Virus record (IMG/VR): IMGVR_UViG_3300022752_000434 | Location: 1-22,156 of that record | Reading direction: 5' to 3' (one strand) | From: a virus | DNA length: 22,156 bases | In this document: positions 8,187 to 14,075 of the stretch, piece after piece | Layout: each line of letters begins with the position of its first letter | How positions within the stretch are numbered: the first letter of the stretch is position 1 | Program-made: the position numbers and the translations under genes | Notes under the pieces: generated by a model | What the model saw: the letters and a program-made list of their open reading frames with translations, nothing else | Told to the model about the DNA's origin: nothing | Database searches by the model: none

Positions 8187-8417
8187 ATGACGCAAGACCT
8201 TTTGAACATTGTCATCGGCGTGGCCGGGGCGGCGATGGGCTGGATGCTAAAGGTCGTGTGGGACTCGATCCGCCTGCTACAAGACGACATGAAAGACCTG
8301 GAGCGGGCGCTGCATACGCAGTACGTCAGCAAGGACGACTACCGATCCGACATCCAGGAGATTAAGGAGATGGTGAAGGCCATCTTCGACCGTTTGGACC
8401 GCAAAGCAGACAAGTAG
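8187..8417 (+). CDS. Lysis-cassette TM/coiled-coil protein
   Basis: A 76-residue protein with one hydrophobic segment at about residues 5-24 (LLNIVIGVAGAAMGWMLKVV) followed by a charged amphipathic helix to the end (IRLLQDDMKDLERAL, YRSDIQEIKEMVKAIFDRLD), which looks like a coiled coil. An in-frame TTG at 8178 is possible, but the AAGGG site fits the ATG. It sits directly ahead of the holin candidate and endolysin. The single N-terminal membrane segment plus coiled coil resembles a short inner-membrane spanin or an XhlA-like lysis accessory. No partner outer-membrane spanin lipobox was found nearby. The exact role is therefore open; a lysis function is inferred from position and shape. Confidence 0.7.
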   Translation: MTQDLLNIVIGVAGAAMGWMLKVVWDSIRLLQDDMKDLERALHTQYVSKDDYRSDIQEIKEMVKAIFDRLDRKADK

Positions 8418-8426
8418 GAGAACGCT

Positions 8427-8594
8427 ATGGGTATGGACATCTGGCTGGGTCTGGCCCGGCACATTCTGACCGCGCTGGGCGGCGTCTTCGTCGCCCGCGG
8501 ATACATCGACGCCAGCTCGGCCGACGCCGTGGTTGGCGCGGCCATCACCCTTGGTGGCGTGGCGTGGTCTGTAGCCGACAAGAAGATGCGATGA
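8427..8594 (+). CDS. Holin candidate, Pam3-gp28-like, 55 aa
   Basis: A 55-residue gene that begins ATG-GGT-ATG-GAC after a GTAGGAG ribosome site (8416-8420) and ends TGA at 8592-8594. The sequence starts MGMDIWLGLARHILTALGGV and continues through a hydrophobic stretch to a basic end (VADKKMR). Two hydrophobic segments are seen, about residues 12-25 and 34-49, separated by a short polar turn (RGYIDASSAD), with a positively charged C-terminus. This is the layout of small two-segment holins, and the motif set matches the Pam3-gp28 putative holin family as I remember it. The stop codon overlaps the endolysin start as ATGA. It would form the inner-membrane lesion that releases the signal-less endolysin. 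Confidence 0.75.
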   Translation: MGMDIWLGLARHILTALGGVFVARGYIDASSADAVVGAAITLGGVAWSVADKKMR

Positions 8595-9202
8595 TCTCTG
8601 CGAAGCTGATGCAGGGTCTGAACTGGTCAGATCCTGCTGAGTGGGCAGGGGCGTTGAGTGGCCCCTGCCGCCGCTTTGAGATCAACACGTCGAAGCGGGT
8701 GGCGATGTTCCTCGCCAACACCGGCCATGAGACGGCTGGCGGGCGGCGCCTGCGCGAAAATCTTAACTACCGCCCCGAAGCCCTGGTGAAACAATGGCCC
8801 CGATATTTTTCGCCTGAGTACGCCGCCGAGGTGGGCCGCACCGACAAGCAGGCCGCCGACCAGAAGGCGATTGCCGAGGCGGCCTATAACGGGCGCATGG
8901 GGAACAAAAACCTAGGCGACGGTTGGCGCTTCATCGGCCGCGGTCTGATGCAGACCACGGGCCGGTATAACTACGAGCGCCTAGCCGAGATCGTAAACAT
9001 GCCGGTGGATGATCTGCCCGAGTGGCTGGAGACGCGCGAAGGCGCGGCCGAAAGCGCCGCGATCTTCTGGCACGCCAACAACTGCAACGACCTGGCTGAC
9101 GCAGACGCCGTTGACCGCTGCCGCCAGCGGATCAACGGCGGCCTCATCGGGATCGACGACGTGCGCGCCCGCTACGCTACTGCGCTCGGGCTTCTGACGT
9201 AG
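8591..9202 (+). CDS. Endolysin, glycoside hydrolase family 19 (chitinase-like lysozyme)
   Basis: A 203-residue muralytic enzyme expected to cut the glycan strand of peptidoglycan. GH19 signatures are clear: ANTGHETAGGRRLRENLNY at residues 42-60 supplies the two catalytic acids (E47 and E56), and AYNGRMGNKNLGDGWRFIGRG, followed by LMQTTGRYNYERL (99-131), is the substrate-cleft block. There is no signal peptide or separate wall-binding domain, so release depends on a holin. The start at 8591 was chosen over an upstream in-frame codon at 8564 because it overlaps the holin stop (ATGA), and the upstream residues would lie inside the holin gene. Its 3' end overlaps the convergent minus-strand gene by 26 bases. 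Confidence 0.93.
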   Translation: MISAKLMQGLNWSDPAEWAGALSGPCRRFEINTSKRVAMFLANTGHETAGGRRLRENLNYRPEALVKQWPRYFSPEYAAEVGRTDKQAADQKAIAEAAYNGRMGNKNLGDGWRFIGRGLMQTTGRYNYERLAEIVNMPVDDLPEWLETREGAAESAAIFWHANNCNDLADADAVDRCRQRINGGLIGIDDVRARYATALGLLT

Positions 9203-9380
9203 CTGCGTTCAAGATCTCGCGCCGCTCGCGGAGGTTCCGCAGAACGGTGAACCGCTGGTGCATACGGATCAGAAGGGTGGGGCGCCGCTCACCCTTCAGT
9301 TCGTCCTGGATCATCTTCTCCAGCTCGTCTTCGCGCAGGCTACCCAATCGGGCGTTTAGCGCCCGCCAGTTAAGGCTCAC
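9177..9380 (-). CDS. Small conserved phage protein, coiled-coil-like, function unknown
   Basis: A 67-residue, highly charged helical protein beginning SLNWRALNARLGSLREDELE, with a basic middle (GERRPTLLIRMHQRF). I recognise the pattern from unassigned small phage proteins but know no function. The GTG start at 9380 overlaps the helicase stop (GTGA), with an AAGGGAA ribosome site 7-9 bases upstream, so it is the last gene of the minus-strand cluster. The 3' end runs 26 bases into the endolysin gene on the other strand, leaving no room for a classical terminator between the convergent units. Confidence 0.7.
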   Translation of the reverse strand: MSLNWRALNARLGSLREDELEKMIQDELKGERRPTLLIRMHQRFTVLRNLRERREILNAATSEARAQ

Positions 9381-10726
9381 GTCGGTGTTCCCTTCAGTTC
9401 ATCCAAGGCAATGTCTGACACCGCCCGCTTGTCATACAGCGCGGCCCAGATACGCTCGTCAATAGTCTTGTTACTTAGTAACACGTAGACCCAGACCGGC
9501 TTGGTCTGGCCGCCGCGGTGCAGCCGCCCGACCGTCTGCTCGTACAGTTCCAGCGACCAGGGCAGCGAGACGAACACCATCTTGTTGCCGCCGTGCTGGA
9601 GGTTCAGCCCGTGCCCGGCCGACTTCGGGTGGATCAGCAGCAGCTCGATCTTGCCGGCGTTCCATCGGGCGATGGCGTCAGGGTGGTCGAGCGTCGCCGC
9701 GTTGGGGTAGCGGCGCAGCAGTTCGGCCAGCTCCTCGCGGTAGTTGTACACCACGATGGTGTTGTCCCGCTGGTTCTCGGTCAGGATGTCGTCCAGCAGG
9801 TCGAACTTGTGCGGCGAGAACCAGATCGCCTGCTGCTCTACCGCAAACTTACCGGCCGTTTCTTGCGCTAGGGTCCGGCTATTGTAAACGAACCCGCTGG
9901 CCATCTGTTGCAGCTTGGTCGTGACAGCCGCCGCCGACAGCGCCGTGATCTGCTGGCCGCTCAGTTCGACGAGGTAGTCCTTCTTCATCTTCTCGTAGGG
10001 CGCCCGGTCAGCCAAGTCGCAACGCATCTCGGTCGTGTGCAGCGGCGGCAGGCGGTCCTTGTACTCGCCAGGCTCCAGGACATAAGTGTCCGATCGGATG
10101 GCGTCCATCACGGCCCCAAGTGCGCCTTTGCGCGGCATCCATTCGCCGTACTCACGGTTGAGGCAGACGAAGTACTTCTGGAGAAAGGCGCCCTTCGACC
10201 GGCCCAGCAGCTTCTGGTCCACGATCTTGCATTGGCCGAAGACGTCCTCCAGGCCGTTTGACGTGAAGGATCCGGTCAGGCCCCAGCGCACGTTGAACGG
10301 CTCAATGTTCTTCTCCAGCGCCTTGAACCGCTTCCCCGACGGGTTCTTCAGCCGGGTCAGCTCGTCGAAGACAATGCCGTCAAAGCTGCTGAGATCCGGC
10401 GGCGCGGTCTGAAGGTTGTCGTAGTTGGTGACGACCACCTTGGCGTCCGACGCGAACGCCGCAGCCCGCTGGCGGGGCGTGCCGACGGCGACGGCCATCG
10501 ACAGCCCCGGCGCCCACTTCGGCCCCTCGACCGGCCAGACGTCGGTGCAGACGCGCTTCGGCGCCAGCACCAGCCACCGCCTGACGTGGCCGTCGGTCAC
10601 CATCGCCGCCATGGCCGTCAGGGTGATCGCCGTCTTGCCGGCTCCCACGGGCGCCAGGATCATCCCCCGGTCATGCGCGTAAAGGAAGTCGGCCGCATCA
10701 TCCTGGTAGGGGCGGAGCTTAACCAC
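9377..10726 (-). CDS. SNF2-like superfamily 2 helicase/ATPase
   Basis: A 449-residue helicase using the GTG at 10726, which has a GGAG site 7 bases upstream. The frame extends to 10777, but those extra residues are low-complexity (Ser/Gly/Ala) and lie deep inside the upstream gene. Motifs in order: Q-like motif LRPYQ (4-8), Walker A APVGAGKT (25-32), motif Ia LVLAPKRV, DExx box DELT at 121-124, motif III LTGSF, motif V KSAGHGLNL, motif VI QTVGRLHRGGQ near the C-terminus. Phage SNF2-type proteins of this size lack accessory domains and commonly neighbour VRR-NUC genes, as here; they are thought to act in replication or recombination of phage DNA. It overlaps both neighbours (8 bases and 4 bases). 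Confidence 0.9.
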   Translation of the reverse strand: MVKLRPYQDDAADFLYAHDRGMILAPVGAGKTAITLTAMAAMVTDGHVRRWLVLAPKRVCTDVWPVEGPKWAPGLSMAVAVGTPRQRAAAFASDAKVVVTNYDNLQTAPPDLSSFDGIVFDELTRLKNPSGKRFKALEKNIEPFNVRWGLTGSFTSNGLEDVFGQCKIVDQKLLGRSKGAFLQKYFVCLNREYGEWMPRKGALGAVMDAIRSDTYVLEPGEYKDRLPPLHTTEMRCDLADRAPYEKMKKDYLVELSGQQITALSAAAVTTKLQQMASGFVYNSRTLAQETAGKFAVEQQAIWFSPHKFDLLDDILTENQRDNTIVVYNYREELAELLRRYPNAATLDHPDAIARWNAGKIELLLIHPKSAGHGLNLQHGGNKMVFVSLPWSLELYEQTVGRLHRGGQTKPVWVYVLLSNKTIDERIWAALYDKRAVSDIALDELKGTPT

Positions 10727-11177
10727 ACTTCCGCTCCCACCGGATGCGCGCGACGCCGCCAGACCCGATGTCCTCACGCGGTCGGCTGGGCGCGGTCCAG
10801 CCCGCGCGCGGCGCCAGTTCCTGTACCGGCGTCCACCCGGCCCCGCGCAGGGACGCGCCCGTCTCGCCGTGCTGGGTGTACGTCACGCACTTCTCGTACC
10901 CCATAGCCGACGCGACCCGCACAATCGCGCCGTACAGCATCGAGTTGGCGTTCCTGGTGCCGTCCGTGCAGGTCCGCGTGACCTCCAAGGTCAGGCCGTC
11001 GTCCAACATGCGCGCCACCGGGCGGCTGGCCACACCCACGCCCACAAGGCGCATCTGGTCGTCGTACAGGCCCACGGAAAACTTATGCCCGATTGGCGGG
11101 CGGTTGTGCCGGTGGTGCGCCTTCACGAACTCCTGCGCGAGCTTGAGCGTCACAGGCCGTATCTTGAGCCCAGGCAT
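10719..11177 (-). CDS. XF1762-family phage protein, GNAT-like
   Basis: A 152-residue protein with the family pattern: LAQEFVKAHHRHNRPPIGHKF (about 13-33), GVGVASRPVAR, LEVTRTCTDGTRNANSMLYG (about 64-83), then VASAMGYEKCVTYTQHGETG and ASLRGAGW. The helix-strand order and the late GETGASLRGAGW segment resemble an acetyltransferase fold, but no substrate is established and I would not name an activity. The conserved HHRHN segment begins near residue 20, so the ATG at 11177 cannot be moved far downstream. As a result the gene overlaps the end of the upstream nuclease gene by 95 bases. The last 8 bases overlap the helicase start. Confidence 0.8.
   Translation of the reverse strand: MPGLKIRPVTLKLAQEFVKAHHRHNRPPIGHKFSVGLYDDQMRLVGVGVASRPVARMLDDGLTLEVTRTCTDGTRNANSMLYGAIVRVASAMGYEKCVTYTQHGETGASLRGAGWTPVQELAPRAGWTAPSRPREDIGSGGVARIRWERKCG
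10734..10737 (-). promoter_or_regulatory. Ribosome binding site (GGAG) deciding the helicase start
   Basis: GGAG on the minus strand, 7 bases before GTG 10726. It lies within the last codons of the upstream XF1762-family gene. It supports starting the helicase at MVKLRPYQ rather than 17 codons earlier. Confidence 0.5.
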
Positions 11178-11427
11178 CCACCTGCTCCTTCGTCCAGAGG
11201 CAGGCGTACCGCTGCCCCATGCGTTCCATCTCCTGCGCGAACAGCTTCTGGAGCGGCTCTAGCCGGCCGCTCTTCGTCTTCAGCTCGACGAACCAAGTCT
11301 GGCCGCTAGGCAGGCAGACGATCCGGTCGGCCACGCCGCGGTGGGTGACCGACCGAAACTTGTAGGCGACGCCGCCCAGCCGGGTGACATGCCAGACCAG
11401 ATGGCGTTCAATCTCGCTCTCGCGCAT
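11083..11427 (-). CDS. VRR-NUC domain nuclease
   Basis: A 114-residue nuclease of the virus-type replication-repair (VRR-NUC) PD-(D/E)XK family. Motifs: LGGVAYKFRSVTHRGVADRI (17-36) with catalytic D34, and FVELKTKSGRLEPLQ (46-60) with E48, K50 and Q60. It should cut DNA, probably structured intermediates, in phage replication or recombination. The start is set at the ATG at 11427 because conserved sequence begins with MRESEIERHL; the frame runs further upstream, but those residues look non-coding and lie in the divergent control region. Residues from about 84 onward are encoded in a second frame over the first 95 bases of the XF1762-family gene and are low-complexity (GAPPAQPPANRA). Confidence 0.88.
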   Translation of the reverse strand: MRESEIERHLVWHVTRLGGVAYKFRSVTHRGVADRIVCLPSGQTWFVELKTKSGRLEPLQKLFAQEMERMGQRYACLWTKEQVDAWAQDTACDAQARAGVREGAPPAQPPANRA

Positions 11428-11513
11428 GCCTGACGGATAGCACCACAGAACCTCTTGCGCAACAGGATGTGTTGTCGTATGGTGCGGGCAAGCGAGGTTC
11501 AGTAGAGGGCGAG
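11428..11513. promoter_or_regulatory. Divergent control region between the two replication-gene units
   Basis: This 86-base gap separates the minus-strand VRR-NUC gene from the plus-strand DUF2800 gene. On the plus strand TTGCGC (11455-11460) and TATGGT (11478-11483) stand 17 bases apart, a weak sigma-70-like pair that would start transcription about 25 bases before ATG 11514. A short inverted repeat, CAACA (11460-11464) and TGTTG (11470-11474), lies between the two boxes and could be an operator. I could not find an equally convincing promoter for the minus strand. All of this is pattern matching by eye. Confidence 0.4.
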
Positions 11514-12653
11514 ATGGCAGCACACTCCAACATCGTCGGCGGCTCGACCGCCAAGCGGGTCATCGCTTGCCCTGGGTCGGTCAAGCTGGTCCAGCAGATG
11601 CCGCCCCGCCCTTCCTCCCGCTACGCCGACGAGGGCACCCTCTGCCACACGATCATGGAGGCGGTGCTGACGCAGGACTGCCAGCCCGAGGAGTTTATCG
11701 GTCGTACACTCGGCAACGTCACCGTCACGCAGGAGCTAATTGAGACGAAGATCCGCCCGGCCATGGCGGCGCTGGGCGAGATCGACCCGAACTACGACAT
11801 GACCTACGAGTGCGAGGCCATCGTCGGTTTCGGTGACGCGCTTCCGGGCGTCTTCGGCTCGGCCGATCTGGTCGGCCGCATTGGCGACACGGCCATTGTG
11901 CTGGACTGGAAGTTTGGGGACGGCGTGGACGTCGCCGTTGAGGAGAACCCGCAGGCGATGTTTTACGCCGCCGCGGCGATGCGGACGCCGAAAGTCGCCT
12001 GGGCCTTCAAGGGCGCCACCAGCATTGAGTGCATCATCGTCCAGCCGACAGCGGCCGTGCCGGTGAAGTGCTGGCGTACGACGCCCGACCGCATCCGCGA
12101 CTTTGAACGGCAGTTGTTCGCCGCCGTGAAGGAGGCGCTGGGGCCGGATCCGTCCATGCAGACGGGCGACCATTGCCGCTGGTGCGCCGCCAAGCCGGTT
12201 TGCCCGCTGCTGACCGGCGCTGTGGACCGGGCGCTGAAGACCAGCCTCCAGAACATCGACGCCACCCGGCTGGGCAAGGTGCTGGAACACGCGCCCATGA
12301 TCGAGGAGTACCTTGCAAGCGCGCGGGCGCTGGCAGAACAGATGTTGGCGGAGGGTGTCCCCGTGCCCGGCTTCAAGCTGGTGCCGAAGCGCGCGATCCG
12401 CCAATGGGTGAACGACGACGAGGCAAAGGCGGCGCTGTCGCGCCTCGGCCTCGACGAAACGGAATTGACGGTGACGAAGCTGGTCAGCCCGGCGCAGGCC
12501 GAGAAGGCGCTGAAGAAGCGCAAGATCGAACTGCCGCGCGAACTGGCCGTCGCCGTCTCCTCAGGCACCACGCTGGCCCCGGAGAGCGATCCCCGGCCAG
12601 CGGCGTTGCAGATCGGCCGTCAGTTGGCGGCTGCTCTTGGTAAGATCGTCTAA
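11514..12653 (+). CDS. DUF2800 Cas4/RecB-like PD-(D/E)XK nuclease
   Basis: A 379-residue protein. The Cas4-like core is visible: C19 in RVIACPGS, H45 in GTLCHTIMEA, D118 in GSADLVGRI, and D131/K133 in AIVLDWKFGDG, the metal-binding pair of PD-(D/E)XK nucleases. C221, C224 and C230 in DHCRWCAAKPVCP could, with C19, hold an iron-sulfur cluster as in Cas4 and AddB. A C-terminal extension of about 140 residues is predicted helical. DUF2800 proteins are regular members of phage replication modules and probably act as exonucleases that make 3' single strands. The ATG at 11514 was preferred over 11469 because it has a GAGGG site and the family begins close to MAAHSNIVGGSTA. Confidence 0.88.
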   Translation: MAAHSNIVGGSTAKRVIACPGSVKLVQQMPPRPSSRYADEGTLCHTIMEAVLTQDCQPEEFIGRTLGNVTVTQELIETKIRPAMAALGEIDPNYDMTYECEAIVGFGDALPGVFGSADLVGRIGDTAIVLDWKFGDGVDVAVEENPQAMFYAAAAMRTPKVAWAFKGATSIECIIVQPTAAVPVKCWRTTPDRIRDFERQLFAAVKEALGPDPSMQTGDHCRWCAAKPVCPLLTGAVDRALKTSLQNIDATRLGKVLEHAPMIEEYLASARALAEQMLAEGVPVPGFKLVPKRAIRQWVNDDEAKAALSRLGLDETELTVTKLVSPAQAEKALKKRKIELPRELAVAVSSGTTLAPESDPRPAALQIGRQLAAALGKIV

Positions 12654-12671
12654 ACGCGAAAGGACAGTACA

Positions 12672-13322
12672 ATGAACGAAGTCACGAAGTTCGGTAACGC
12701 CAACCTGCCGTCCGTGCAGTCGCTCTCGCAGTCCCTGCGGGCGCTCAACACGGGCACGACGCTCGGCAACACCGTCATCCTCAAGATGGACAAGACCGGC
12801 CACTGGGTCTTCGGCGCCGACCAGACTGAGGTCGAGGCCGACAGCCTGTGGGCCATCAACCCGTTCAGCTTCACCCACGGCTACATCGCCTGGGGTGACG
12901 GCGAAGTGCTGGGAGAGAAGATGGTGTCGGTGCAGCAGCCGCTGCCCGAGCTGGAGCCGGCGCCGCCGCAGTCGAAGCGCGGCTGGGAGCCGCAGGTCGG
13001 CATGTCGCTGAAGTGCATCAACGGCGAAGACAAGGACATGGAAGCCCGCTTCTCGACGACCTCGATCGGCGGCAGGCGCGCCGTGCAGGTGCTGGCGCTC
13101 GCCATCGCCACGCAGGTGGAGAAGGACCAGTCCAAGCCGGTGCCGGTGGTGCGGCTGAAGAAGGAACACTACACCCACAAGAGCTACGGCCGTATCTACA
13201 CGCCGGTGTTCGAGGTGGTGGAGTGGGTCAGCCTCGACGGCCCTGACGCGGAGGTGGCCGAGGAGGCAGCCGCCGAGGAGCCGGCGCCGGAGGCGGGCCG
13301 CCGTCGTCGTCGCTCGGCCTGA
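12672..13322 (+). CDS. Phage protein in the ssDNA-binding (DUF2815) slot, SSB-like by context
   Basis: A 216-residue protein with an AAGGA site 7 bases before the ATG. The N-terminal half is beta-rich with many aromatics (HWVFGADQTEVEADSLWAIN, then FTHGYIAWGDGE). A second block (about 120-190) ends KSYGRIYTPVFEVVEWVSLDG. Residues 192-208 are acidic (AEVAEEAAAEEPAPEA) and the last seven are GRRRRRSA-like, strongly basic. In many phages DUF2800 is followed by the DUF2815 ssDNA-binding protein; I do not see DUF2815 motifs here, so an analogous SSB is inferred from position, aromatic beta content and the acidic tail. It could instead be another replication accessory. A terminator-like hairpin follows it. 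Confidence 0.6.
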   Translation: MNEVTKFGNANLPSVQSLSQSLRALNTGTTLGNTVILKMDKTGHWVFGADQTEVEADSLWAINPFSFTHGYIAWGDGEVLGEKMVSVQQPLPELEPAPPQSKRGWEPQVGMSLKCINGEDKDMEARFSTTSIGGRRAVQVLALAIATQVEKDQSKPVPVVRLKKEHYTHKSYGRIYTPVFEVVEWVSLDGPDAEVAEEAAAEEPAPEAGRRRRRSA

Positions 13323-13330
13323 GAAGGATC

Positions 13331-13360
13331 GGCCCCTGGCGCAAGCTGGGGGCCGTTTTA
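13331..13360 (+). terminator. Intrinsic terminator-like hairpin with GCAA tetraloop
   Basis: GGCCCC (13331-13336) can pair with GGGGCC (13349-13354). Inside, GC and GC flank a GCAA tetraloop (13341-13344), and GTTTTA follows the stem at once. This fits a short Rho-independent terminator or attenuator between the SSB-slot gene and the PAPS-reductase-like gene. The T tract is only four long, so termination may be partial. No new promoter is evident in the 13 bases that remain before the next ATG. Confidence 0.6.
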
Positions 13361-13361
13361 C

Positions 13362-13367
13362 GGAGGT
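13362..13367 (+). promoter_or_regulatory. Strong ribosome binding site (GGAGGT)
   Basis: GGAGGT, 6 bases before ATG 13374 and just after the terminator-like hairpin. It is the best Shine-Dalgarno match in the window and fixes the start of the PAPS-reductase-like gene. Confidence 0.7.
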
Positions 13368-13373
13368 GCAGTC

Positions 13374-14075
13374 ATGAAGCACGTCGTGGGCTTGAGCGGC
13401 GGTAAGGACTCTACGGCCTTGGCGCTACGGCTGGCCGAGATAGAACCGCGAGACTACGAGTACATCTGCAACGAGACGGGCAACGAACTGCCCGCGATGC
13501 AGGACCACTGGAAGAAGCTGGAAGACCTGCTGGGGAAGCCGATCCTTCGGGTCCGCTACACGAAGGATCTGGAGGGATCCATCCGCCAGATGAACATGCT
13601 GCCCAGCGTGTTCGCGCGGTGGTGTACCCGCGTGCTGAAGATCCAGCCGACCATCGCCTATATGGAGAAGCTGCCGCCCGGTTCCGTTCTGTACGTCGGC
13701 CTCCGCGCCGACGAGGAGGAGCGGAAGGGGCTGTTCGGCGAGGACATCACCATCCGCTTCCCCATGCGGGAGTGGGGCTGGAAAGAAGCCGACGTGTGGG
13801 CCTACCTCGACAAGCGCGGCGTCTGCATCCCGAAGCGGACGGACTGCGCTTGGTGCCCGTACCAGCGCCTCGGTGAGTGGCGCGACTTGTACGAGAACTA
13901 CCCCGACCTGTGGGCGCAGGGCGCCGCGCTGGAGAAGGAGATGGGTGCGACGTTCCGCAGCCCCGGCCGCGACACTTGGCCAGCAGACATGGAAGCCCTT
14001 GGCCGTGAGTTTGCCAGCGGCCGTAAGCTGCGCGCGTTCAAGCGAGGCGAAACCTGCCGCGTCTGCTCGCTATGA
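13374..14075 (+). CDS. PAPS-reductase/DndC-like adenine nucleotide alpha-hydrolase
   Basis: A 233-residue protein. The PP-loop SGGKDS at residues 8-13 binds the ATP/PAPS phosphates. FARWCTRVLKIQP (80-92) corresponds to the conserved Cys-Thr/Lys block of phage and DndC-type members. Cysteines C158 and C161 (DCAWCPYQ) and C228 and C231 (CRVCSL, at the extreme C-terminus) form a CxxC...CxxC set that could hold an iron-sulfur cluster or zinc. Classical PAPS reductases make sulfite; phage members inside replication operons have no settled substrate and may act on DNA or nucleotides as DndC does in phosphorothioation. No DndA/IscS-like desulfurase is visible here. Its stop overlaps the polymerase start (ATGA), so the two are translationally coupled. 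Confidence 0.87.
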   Translation: MKHVVGLSGGKDSTALALRLAEIEPRDYEYICNETGNELPAMQDHWKKLEDLLGKPILRVRYTKDLEGSIRQMNMLPSVFARWCTRVLKIQPTIAYMEKLPPGSVLYVGLRADEEERKGLFGEDITIRFPMREWGWKEADVWAYLDKRGVCIPKRTDCAWCPYQRLGEWRDLYENYPDLWAQGAALEKEMGATFRSPGRDTWPADMEALGREFASGRKLRAFKRGETCRVCSL

